The notes beneath the pieces were generated by a model that saw only the letters and a list, made by a program, of their open reading frames with translations, had not been told where the DNA came from and searched no databases. The translations under genes and the position numbers were made by a program. A DNA stretch of 19,300 nucleotides from Betaproteobacteria bacterium (GTDB taxonomy: Bacteria; Pseudomonadota; Gammaproteobacteria; Burkholderiales; Casimicrobiaceae): contig VBCS01000033.1 in the NCBI GenBank assembly GCA_005888955.1, positions 1-19,300 on the forward strand, given 5' to 3'. How positions within the stretch are numbered: position 1 is the stretch's first letter; the number at the start of each line of letters is the position of its first letter. Shown in pieces: positions 12,936 to 19,300 of this stretch.

Positions 12936-14419
12936 CGCGCCGTCTCGAGCGCAATGTCGGCGGGCTCGCGCCGTTGCCAGTCGGTCGCTTGCTGGTACCG
13001 GTGCGCGGCGTTGAGGATCACGCTTTCCCTGAAATGGTTGCCCTGGAGCTGCAACCCGATCGGCAGCCCGTTGCGGTCGAAGCCGCAGGGAATAGAAATC
13101 GCTGGTGCGCCGGTCAGGTTGCCCGCGACGGTGAAGATGTCGTTCAGGTACATCTGCACCGGGTCGGACGTCTTCGCGCCGAGTTTGAACGCGGCCGTCG
13201 GCGCGGTCGGGCCCAGGATCAGATCGCACTGCTGGTACGCGCGCTGGAAGCCCTCCGCGATCAGCCGCCGCACCTGCTGCGCCTTCAGGTAGTACGCGTC
13301 GTAATACCCGTGCGAAAGGACATAGGTGCCAATCAGAATCCGGCGCTTGACCTCGGCGCCAAAGCCTTCGGCGCGGGTCTTCTTGTACATGTCGGTGAGG
13401 TCGTCGTACTTCGCGGCGCGATGACCGTAACGCACGCCGTCGAAGCGCGCGAGGTTCGACGATGCTTCCGCCGACGCGATGACGTAATAAACCGGCACCG
13501 ACAGGTCTAGGTTGGGCAGCGTCACCTCGACCGTCGTCGCGCCGAGCTTGCGGAATTCGCCGAGCGCCGCATCGACCGCGGCGGCGACGTCCGCATCGAT
13601 GCCGTCGCCGAAATATTCCTTCGGCAGGCCAATGCGCACGCCCGCCAACGGCTTCGCCCCGCCCGGAGCACGAAGCAGGCGTGCGTAATCCTCGCGTGGG
13701 CGGTCGACGCTGGTCGAATCGCGCGGATCGTGCCCGGCCATGGCATTGAGCAGCAGCGCGCAGTCCTCGGCGGTCTGCGCGAATGGGCCCGGCGTGTCGA
13801 GGCTCGATGCAAAGGCGATCAGCCCGTAGCGCGAGCACACGCCATAGGTCGGCTTGAGACCGCAGACCCCCGACAGCGCCGCTGGCTGGCGAATCGAGCC
13901 GCCGGTGTCGGTGCCGGTCGCGGCGGGGACGAGCCGCGCCGCGACTGCGGCAGACGAACCGCCCGAGCTGCCACCGGGGACGTAATCGACGTTCCAGGGA
14001 TTTTTAACCGGACCGAAATACGATGTTTCGCTCGACGAGCCCATCGCGAACTCGTCCATGTTGGTCTTGCCGACCAGCACCATGCCGGCATCGGCAAGGC
14101 GCTCGACGACGAAAGCACTGTACGGTGCGACGAAATTCTCCAGCATCCGCGAGCCGCAGGTCGTCTTCCAGCCTGCCGTCATCAGCACGTCTTTGTGTGC
14201 AATGGGTATGCCGGTGAGCGGCGACGCGTTGCCGGCGGCAAGGCGCGCATCGGCGGCGCGGGCTGCGCCAAGCGCACGCTTGCGGTCGCGGGCAAGAAAC
14301 GCGTTAAGGCGAGGGTTGAGCGCGTCGATGCGGTCGAAGAGCGCGGTCGTCAACTCGACGCTCGACAGACGCTTCGATGCGAGCGCCGGCGCAAGCTCGG
14401 CAATGGGAGCGGTGAACAC
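12932..14419 (-). CDS. gatA: Asp/Glu-tRNA amidotransferase subunit A
   Basis: GatA is the glutaminase of GatCAB, releasing ammonia from glutamine and channelling it to GatB. The 495-residue protein has the amidase-signature Ser-cisSer-Lys triad: Lys in PIAHKDVLM, the glycine/serine loop VPGGSSGGSSAAVAA, and the nucleophile region ATGTDTGGSIRQPA. Other family blocks are KTNMDEFAMGSS, FDGVRYGHRA, GTYVLSHGYYDAYYLKAQ and DPVQMYLNDIFT. The start is GTG at 14419 (reading VFTAPIAEL); no in-frame ATG lies close upstream, and gatC stops 5 nt before. The length is as expected and no internal gap is seen, unlike gatB. Order C-A-B with a 4-nt overlap to gatB indicates one operon. Confidence 0.96.
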   Translation of the reverse strand: MFTAPIAELAPALASKRLSSVELTTALFDRIDALNPRLNAFLARDRKRALGAARAADARLAAGNASPLTGIPIAHKDVLMTAGWKTTCGSRMLENFVAPYSAFVVERLADAGMVLVGKTNMDEFAMGSSSETSYFGPVKNPWNVDYVPGGSSGGSSAAVAARLVPAATGTDTGGSIRQPAALSGVCGLKPTYGVCSRYGLIAFASSLDTPGPFAQTAEDCALLLNAMAGHDPRDSTSVDRPREDYARLLRAPGGAKPLAGVRIGLPKEYFGDGIDADVAAAVDAALGEFRKLGATTVEVTLPNLDLSVPVYYVIASAEASSNLARFDGVRYGHRAAKYDDLTDMYKKTRAEGFGAEVKRRILIGTYVLSHGYYDAYYLKAQQVRRLIAEGFQRAYQQCDLILGPTAPTAAFKLGAKTSDPVQMYLNDIFTVAGNLTGAPAISIPCGFDRNGLPIGLQLQGNHFRESVILNAAHRYQQATDWQRREPADIALETAR

Positions 14420-14424
14420 GCGTT

Positions 14425-14712
14425 TTATTCGATGACCTTGGGTACGAGATACAGCCCGTTCTGTACTGCCGGCGACACGCTCTGGTAGAGCTCGCGTCGA
14501 TCGGTCTCGGTGACGATGTCTTCGCGCAGCGGCAGCGTCACGTCCTGCGCATGCGACATCGGGACGATGCCGGCGGTGTCGACGGCGCGCATCCGCCCAA
14601 TCAGATCGAAAATGCTGTCGAGCTTGGCGCGGACATCGACGGCCTCGGCGGGCGTGATTTCAATCCTCGCCAGGTGGGCGATACGCTGAATTTCCGCGGA
14701 GGAAAGTGCCAT
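14425..14712 (-). CDS. gatC: Asp/Glu-tRNA amidotransferase subunit C
   Basis: The 95-residue protein begins MALSSAEIQRIAHLARIEI and ends SPAVQNGLYLVPKVIE, both classic GatC ends. GatC wraps around GatA and stabilises the GatA-GatB complex. It is the first gene of the gatCAB operon, five bases ahead of gatA, and starts 123 bp from the divergent mreB. Its length is normal for the family. Confidence 0.96.
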   Translation of the reverse strand: MALSSAEIQRIAHLARIEITPAEAVDVRAKLDSIFDLIGRMRAVDTAGIVPMSHAQDVTLPLREDIVTETDRRELYQSVSPAVQNGLYLVPKVIE

Positions 14713-14749
14713 TTTCGAGGTGTTTAATCGTTTTTACCGCCAGAAGCGG

Positions 14750-14792
14750 TGTAGAGATGAAGCATATTAGGTTATCATATCCCGATTGTCCG
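14750..14792. promoter_or_regulatory. candidate overlapping divergent promoters of gatC and mreB
   Basis: In the 123-bp gatC-mreB gap, plus-strand TGTAGA (14750-14755), a 17-nt spacer and TATCAT (14773-14778) would serve mreB. On the minus strand, CGGACA (complement of 14787-14792), a 17-nt spacer and TAATAT (complement of 14764-14769) would serve gatC. Each hexamer matches only about four or five of six consensus positions. The two promoters would interlock, so the two operons might compete for polymerase. A small hairpin, ACCGC-CAGAA-GCGGT (14736-14750), lies in the predicted gatC leader. AAGG at 14827-14830 is the likely mreB ribosome site. Confidence 0.35.
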
Positions 14793-14835
14793 GGCAGCCG
14801 CCGGGTTGCTCTCTCGCGCCGCGATCAAGGCTTTC

Positions 14836-15817
14836 ATGTTCGAATCGTTCAAGGGCTATTTCTCCAGCGATCTCGCCATCGACCTGGGGACGGCCAATAC
14901 CCTGATTTACGTGCGCGGCAAGGGCATCGTATTGAACGAACCCTCGGTCGTTTCGATCCGCCAGGAAGGCGGCCCCAACGGCAAGCGCGTCATCCAGGAG
15001 GTGGGCCTCGCCGCCAAGCAGATGCTCGGTCGCACGCCGCACAACATCACCGCCATCCGGCCGATGAGAGACGGCGTGATCGCCGACTTTACGGTGACCG
15101 AGCAGATGTTGAAGCAGTTCATCAAGAAAGTGCTCGATTCCAGGCTCTTCAGCCCCTCCCCGCGAATCATCATCTGCGTTCCCTGCGGCTCGACGCAGGT
15201 CGAGCGCCGCGCGATCCGCGAGTCTGCGCTCGGCGCGGGCGCGTCGAAGGTATACCTCATCGAGGAACCGATGGCGGCCGCGATCGGCGCCGACCTGCCG
15301 ATTTCGGAGGCGACGGGCTGTGTACTCGGGCAGCGTGCGGGTGGGCGGCGACAAGTTCGACGAAGCCATTGTCAACTATATCCGCCGCAACTACGGCATG
15401 CTCATCGGAGAAACCACGGCTGAGACGATCAAGAAGACGATCGGATCGGCATTTCCGGGCTCCGAGGTCAAGGAGATGGAAGTCAAGGGCCGCAATCTCG
15501 CCGAGGGCATCCCGCGCAGCTTTACCGTCTCGTCGAACGAAATCCTCGAGGCACTGACCGACCCGTTGAACAGTATCGTCTCCGCGGTGAAGAGCGCGCT
15601 GGAGCGTACGCCACCGGAGCTCGGCGCCGATATCGCGGAGCGCGGCATGGTGCTGACCGGCGGCGGCGCGCTGTTGCGCGACATCGACCGGCTGCTGATG
15701 GAAGAGACCGGGCTGCCGGTCGTCGTCGCGGAGGATCCGCTGACCTGCGTCGTCCGCGGCTGCGGCAAGGCGCTCGAGAACATGGAAAAGCTGTCCACGA
15801 TCTTTACCTCCGACTAA
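14836..15817 (+). pseudogene. mreB: rod-shape actin homologue MreB, frameshifted by ~62-nt internal loss
   Basis: MreB is the bacterial actin that guides lateral wall synthesis with MreC, MreD, RodZ, RodA and PBP2. The 5' frame (14836-15318) gives MFESFKGYFSSDLAIDLGTANTLIYV (family start and phosphate-1 loop; quoted in part DLAIDLGTANTLIYV), PMRDGVIADF, VPCGSTQVERRAI and EEPMAAAIGADLPISEATG. The 3' frame resumes at 15320 with VYSGSVRVGGDKFDEAIVNY and continues through RGMVLTGGGALLRDIDRLL and VVVAEDPLTC to a normal end. Between them relatives have about 21 residues containing the phosphate-2 loop DIGGGTTEV; these are absent and a single base remains, so about 62 nt are missing and the frame breaks. 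Without that loop MreB could not bind ATP. ATG 14836 is chosen over 14806 by family alignment and AAGG spacing. As mreB is usually essential in rods, error is likely. Confidence 0.92.
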
Positions 15818-15885
15818 GGGTGTTGAGTGGGCTAGCGCATGCAGCGGTCACCCCATACCCGGCGCGCGCTGTGCGCAAGCCCTGC

Positions 15886-15942
15886 CTCTTCCCCGCGTGC
15901 GCGGAGAGAGTTGGGTGAGGGGGCGCGCTACGCATAGCGCCC
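15886..15942. repeat. two adjacent hairpins in the mreB-mreC gap
   Basis: The 141-bp gap between mreB and mreC holds CCGCG-TG-CGCGG (15893-15904), flanked by imperfectly pairing CTCTTCC and AGAGAG. A second hairpin is GGGCGC (15921-15926) with GCGCCC (15937-15942). The first, with the trailing TTGGGTGAGGGGG, resembles the CTCTCCC...GGGAGAGGGTTGGGTGAGGG type of short dispersed repeat common in GC-rich proteobacteria. Neither has a T-tract, so they look less like terminators than repeat insertions or mRNA processing sites that could set the MreB:MreC ratio. Confidence 0.5.
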
Positions 15943-15958
15943 AACCGTTAGCGTCGCG

Positions 15959-16873
15959 ATGCGTCACATCTCGGTCGAGCCGCCACCATTCTTCCATCGC
16001 GGTCCCTCGCCTCTCGCGCGGCTCGCCTTCTTCGGGTTGCTCTCTCTCGCGCTTTTGTTTGCCGACACGCGCTACCGCTATCTCGAGAGCGTGAGGCACG
16101 CGGTGGCGGTCGTGCTCTACCCGGTGCAGCGCGCCGTGCAACTTCCCGCTGAGGTGCTGGCGCAGGTCACGAGCTACTTTTCCTCGCAGGCCGCGCTCGC
16201 CGAAGACAACGCCGCGCTCAGGCAGCAGCTGCTCTCCGAGGCGCCTGTCGTGCAGGGTTACCAGCTGTTGCTGCAGGAGAACGCGCGGCTTCGGGCACTG
16301 CTCAACGTCGAGAAGCGCTTTCAAGGCGCGACGACCGCGGCTGAAGTGCTTTATTCAGGGCGCGATCCATTCACGCAAAAGCTTTTTGTCGACAAGGGCG
16401 AATCCGCCGGCGTGCAGCCCGGCCAAGCGGTGATCGACGAGGTCGGCGTCGTCGGTCAGGTAACGCGCGTATTCCCCTACATGGCCGAAGTGACGCTCCT
16501 CACCGACAAGGACCACGCCGTGCCGGTAAAGGTCGAGAGGAGCGGCGTGCGCAGTGTGATGTACGGGGCAGGCAGCGGACGGTTGCCGGAACTGCGCTTT
16601 CTTTCCCCCAACGTGGAGATCCAGGCCGGCGACAAGCTGTTGACATCCGGTATCGACGGCACGTATCCCTCGGGCCTCGCAGTGGCGCAAGTCGTGTCGG
16701 TCGAGCGCGAGACGGGCCAGATCTTCGCCCGCGTGACTTGCAAGCCGCTCGCCGGCGTCGAGAAGAGCCCGCACCTGCTGATCCTCGGCCGGGCCGCCGC
16801 GCCGCCGCAGCGACCCGAAGAGCCTGCCGAATCCGACACGCCGCGCAAGGGCCGCGGCCGACATCGCGGCTAG
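15959..16873 (+). CDS. mreC: rod shape-determining protein MreC
   Basis: The 304-residue protein has one N-terminal membrane helix (about 20-36, LARLAFFGLLSLALLFADTR), a periplasmic coiled coil (about 78-115, ALAEDNAALRQQLL ... LLLQENARLRALLNVEKR) and two beta-barrel domains. These carry the conserved DPFTQKLFVDKGESAGVQPGQ-type stretch (residues ~137-157), VIDEVGVVGQV, VTLLTDKDHAVPV and LLTSGIDGTYPSGL. MreC bridges MreB inside to PBP2 outside and activates the elongasome. The tail after 280 is Pro/Arg-rich. The ATG at 15959 gives the expected MR...F-x-RGPSP start, though no clear Shine-Dalgarno precedes it. mreD follows after 7 nt. Confidence 0.95.
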   Translation: MRHISVEPPPFFHRGPSPLARLAFFGLLSLALLFADTRYRYLESVRHAVAVVLYPVQRAVQLPAEVLAQVTSYFSSQAALAEDNAALRQQLLSEAPVVQGYQLLLQENARLRALLNVEKRFQGATTAAEVLYSGRDPFTQKLFVDKGESAGVQPGQAVIDEVGVVGQVTRVFPYMAEVTLLTDKDHAVPVKVERSGVRSVMYGAGSGRLPELRFLSPNVEIQAGDKLLTSGIDGTYPSGLAVAQVVSVERETGQIFARVTCKPLAGVEKSPHLLILGRAAAPPQRPEEPAESDTPRKGRGRHRG

Positions 16874-16880
16874 ACTGCAC

Positions 16881-17414
16881 ATGCCGCACCTGCCTTCGTT
16901 TGCGCCCGCGCGACCCGAGGAGATCCTGCTCCCGGTCAAGCCGTGGTTCGTCATGCTCACGCTGATCCTCGGTCTGATCGGAAACCTGATTCCGGTCAGC
17001 GGCGTCACGCTGAGGTTGCAGCCCGACTTTCTTGCGCTGGTGCTGCTGTACTGGTGCATCCAGGAGCCGCGTCTGATCAGCGTCGGTATGGCCTGGTGCC
17101 TGGGCCTGCTCATGGACGTGGCCGACGCAACGGTGTTCGGCCAGCACGCGCTCGCGTACGCAGTGCTTGCCTATGCCGCCGAATATTCCCGCCGCCGCGT
17201 GCTTCGCTTTCCGTTGTGGCAGCAGGCGGCGCAGGTCGCGGTTCTGCTGCTGTTTTGCGCCGCGCTGGTGCTGCTGGTGCGCGTCGTCGGCGGGGCTCCG
17301 ATCCCGCGCTGGACTTACGCCGTCGGCCCCCTGGTCGGGGCACTGCTCTGGCCCGTGGTGACGACCCTGTTGCAATGGCCGCAACGACCGCGGCGGTCGC
17401 AGGCCGAGGTTTGA
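16881..17414 (+). CDS. mreD: rod shape-determining protein MreD
   Basis: The 177-residue hydrophobic protein has about five predicted membrane helices. Among them are WFVMLTLILGLIGNLIPV, PDFLALVLLYWCIQEP, VGMAWCLGLLMDVADATVFG, and VAVLLLFCAALVLLVRVV. The motif GLLMDVADATVFGQHALAYAV is typical of MreD (usual form G-L-L-x-D-x-x-x-x-x-x-G-x-H-x-L). It works with MreC and PBP2 in the lateral wall machine. The spacing is 7 nt after mreC and 6 nt before mrdA, so these form one operon. Confidence 0.93.
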   Translation: MPHLPSFAPARPEEILLPVKPWFVMLTLILGLIGNLIPVSGVTLRLQPDFLALVLLYWCIQEPRLISVGMAWCLGLLMDVADATVFGQHALAYAVLAYAAEYSRRRVLRFPLWQQAAQVAVLLLFCAALVLLVRVVGGAPIPRWTYAVGPLVGALLWPVVTTLLQWPQRPRRSQAEV

Positions 17415-17420
17415 ACGCCC

Positions 17421-19300
17421 ATGCGACGCCTATTCGTCAAGCGCGGCCGGCCGTTCTCGGCCCTCGAGCCGCCCGAGCTCAAGAATCCTGAGCGCGAGCT
17501 CTCTCATTTTCGCCGCCGCCTGATAGCCGCGACCGCGCTTATCGTGTTGGGTTTTGCGGGGCTCGTCGGCCGCTTCGTCTACCTGCAGCTGTTCCAGCAT
17601 CAGCATTACCAGACGCTCGCGGAAAGCAATCGCATCGCCATCGTGCCGATCGTTCCCAACCGCGGCGTCATTACCGACCGCAATGGCGTCGTCCTCGCCC
17701 AGAGCTACTCGGCGTACACGCTCGAGGTCACGCCCTCCCGCGTAAAAAACCTCGACGAGACGATCGACGAGCTCGCGAAGCTCGTCGACATCCAGCTGCG
17801 CGACCGCAAGCGATTCCGCCGCCTGCTGGAAGAGACGAAGAACTTCGAGAGCCTGCCCCTGCGCACGCGCCTGTCCGACGAGGAGGTGGCGCGCTTCGCC
17901 GTCAACCGCTACCGCTTTCCGGGCGTAGAGATCAAGGCGCGACTGTTCCGTCAGTATCCGTTCGGCGAGATCGCGTCGCACGTCATCGGCTACATCGGCC
18001 GGATCAACGACCGCGACGTCGAGCGCATCGACGAATGGGACGAAACCGCAAACTACAAGGGCTCGGATTACATCGGCAAGGTCGGGCTCGAGCTGTCCTA
18101 CGAGCGCGAGCTGCACGGCACGACCGGGGTGGAGGAAGTCGAAGTCGACGCGGGTGGTCGCGCGGTGCGCACGTTATCGCGCACTGCGCCGACATCGGGC
18201 AATAATCTCAGGCTTTCGCTCGACATCAAGCTGCAGCAGGCGATCGAAGCCGCGTTCGGCGATCGGCGCGGCGCGCTCGTCGCGATCGATCCGGCCAACG
18301 GCGAGGTGCTGGCCTTCGTATCCAAGCCCGGGTTCGATCCGAATTTGTTCGTCGAGGGCATCGATCCCGCGAGCTGGGACGCGCTCAACGATTCCCCCGA
18401 CAAACCTTTGTTGAACCGGCCGCTGCGCGGTGCGTATCCGCCGGGCTCGACGATCAAGCCCTTCCTTGCGCTCTCCGCACTCACGTCGGGCAAGCGCACG
18501 GCGACGCAGACGATCTTCGATCCGGGCTTCTTCCAGATCGCGGGCAGCGCGCACCGGTTCAACGACGACAAGAAAGGCGGGCATGGCACCGTCGACATGA
18601 CCAAGTCGATCATCGTCTCCTGCGACACGTACTATTACATGCTCGGCGCCGACAGCGACATCGACGTCACGCACGACTTCCTGGCGCAGTTCGGCTACGG
18701 CGGTAAGACCGGCATCGACATCGAAGGCGAGCTGCCCGGCGTGCTGCCCTCGCGCGCGTGGAAACGCGAGCGCTTTGCCGGCAAGAATTATCGCGAGGAG
18801 CATCGCAAGTGGTATCTCGGCGACTCGGTCTCCGCGGGCATCGGCCAGGGCTACAACGCGTTCACCCCGGTCCAGCAGGCCGAGGCGATAGCGACTATCG
18901 CCAATGATGGTGTCGCGTTCCGCCCGCATCTCGTACGCAGCATCGAAAACGTCAAGACCGGCGCGGTGCGGGATATCGCGCCGGAGTTAAGCCACACCGT
19001 CGCCGTCAAGCCCGAGCATCTTGCCGTGGTCAAGAACGCGTTGATCGGCGTGGCGAGGGAAGGCACGGGCGCGCGCGCCTTTGTCGGCGCGCAATACGTG
19101 TCGGCGGGCAAGACCGGCACGTCGCAGCTGTTCTCGCTCAAGGGCGAGAAGTATTCTGCCGGTCATATCGACGAACGCCTGCGCGACCACGCCTGGTACC
19201 TTGCGTATGCGCCCGCCGCTCACCCGCGCATCGCTCTCGCGGTGCTGGTCGAGAACGGCGGCTTCGGCGCGCAGGCTGCCGCGCCGATCGCCCGCGCGGT
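17421..19300 (+). CDS. mrdA: penicillin-binding protein 2 (MrdA), 3' end outside the window
   Basis: This is the transpeptidase of the elongasome, which cross-links new lateral peptidoglycan made by RodA. The 626 visible codons contain a short cytoplasmic tail, one membrane helix (about 34-52, LIAATALIVLGFAGLVGRF) and the pedestal domain starting NRGVITDRNGVVLA. GSDYIGKVGLELSYEREL follows, then the transpeptidase domain. Active-site motifs are all present: S343-T-I-K346 in YPPGSTIKPF, S400-C-D402 (the PBP2 form of SxN) and K564-T-G-T567 in SAGKTGTSQLF. The frame is open to the last base; rodA would normally follow. The ATG at 17421 lies 6 nt after the mreD stop. Only the last few residues are missing. 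Confidence 0.96.
   Translation, partial: MRRLFVKRGRPFSALEPPELKNPERELSHFRRRLIAATALIVLGFAGLVGRFVYLQLFQHQHYQTLAESNRIAIVPIVPNRGVITDRNGVVLAQSYSAYTLEVTPSRVKNLDETIDELAKLVDIQLRDRKRFRRLLEETKNFESLPLRTRLSDEEVARFAVNRYRFPGVEIKARLFRQYPFGEIASHVIGYIGRINDRDVERIDEWDETANYKGSDYIGKVGLELSYERELHGTTGVEEVEVDAGGRAVRTLSRTAPTSGNNLRLSLDIKLQQAIEAAFGDRRGALVAIDPANGEVLAFVSKPGFDPNLFVEGIDPASWDALNDSPDKPLLNRPLRGAYPPGSTIKPFLALSALTSGKRTATQTIFDPGFFQIAGSAHRFNDDKKGGHGTVDMTKSIIVSCDTYYYMLGADSDIDVTHDFLAQFGYGGKTGIDIEGELPGVLPSRAWKRERFAGKNYREEHRKWYLGDSVSAGIGQGYNAFTPVQQAEAIATIANDGVAFRPHLVRSIENVKTGAVRDIAPELSHTVAVKPEHLAVVKNALIGVAREGTGARAFVGAQYVSAGKTGTSQLFSLKGEKYSAGHIDERLRDHAWYLAYAPAAHPRIALAVLVENGGFGAQAAAPIARA

Noticed and set aside
12315..13292. 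Long open frame opposite gatB and gatA (about 325 codons)
   Set aside because: It is antisense to two well-conserved genes and crosses their boundary; it is best explained by codon bias in the real frame.
11499..13838. A single 779-codon fusion reading from inside gatA through gatB
   Set aside because: The upstream part is an out-of-frame read of gatA. GatB begins cleanly at the ATG at 12935 overlapping the gatA stop.
14736..14750. ACCGC-CAGAA-GCGGT hairpin next to a T run as a terminator
   Set aside because: The T run precedes the hairpin on the plus strand and reads as A on the other strand, so it lacks the U-tract after the stem on either strand.
1..19300. Defence system, CRISPR array, prophage, integron or transposase gene
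   Set aside because: No arrays of direct repeats, recombinase or nuclease motifs beyond exonuclease III, or cargo-like genes were found; the region is housekeeping.

Overview
The window is GC-rich chromosomal DNA that is almost entirely housekeeping genes. The most likely host is a betaproteobacterium. This is inferred from gatCAB transcribed divergently from mreBCD-mrdA, adjacent metX-metW, the neighbouring pyrE and exodeoxyribonuclease III genes, and protein sequences that read like Burkholderiales/Nitrosomonadales relatives. The genus cannot be named. No phage, plasmid, CRISPR array, transposase, rRNA or tRNA was seen.

Layout: (1) 1-4306, plus strand. A promoter, a SAM-II-type riboswitch and an intrinsic terminator precede a tightly packed set of metX, metW, an AmpG-like permease, a class I methyltransferase and a DUF3052 protein, with three 4-nt stop/start overlaps. 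(2) 4307-5344. A REP-like inverted repeat pair and a lipoprotein with two SnoaL/DUF4440-like repeats. (3) 5345-8077, minus strand. xth (exonuclease III) followed by the ABC-F gene yheS. (4) 8078-11367, plus strand. pyrE, a secreted DUF4124 coiled-coil protein and the ABC-F translation factor gene ettA. (5) 11368-11498. A cluster of three REP-like palindromes between the convergent ettA and gatB. (6) 11499-14712, minus strand. gatC-gatA-gatB, the tRNA-dependent amidotransferase. (7) 14713-19300, plus strand. mreB, mreC, mreD and mrdA (PBP2), the rod-shape elongation genes; mrdA runs off the window.

How the genes work together: metX and metW make O-acylhomoserine for methionine synthesis, and the leader appears to be a SAM-sensing transcriptional off switch. 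GatCAB completes Gln-tRNA and/or Asn-tRNA charging, and EttA and YheS are ribosome-associated ABC-F ATPases. MreBCD and PBP2 build the lateral cell wall, and AmpG recycles muropeptides from that wall.

The strangest feature is that four highly conserved genes (metX, ettA, gatB, mreB) each lack a short internal segment of about 35-63 nt. Three are frameshifted and one is shortened in frame. The sequence is otherwise clean on both sides of each gap. This repeated pattern points to a systematic assembly or consensus artefact, or less likely to a real deletion process. The other notable items are the riboswitch with its unusually long linker and the GTAG-headed palindromic repeat family.
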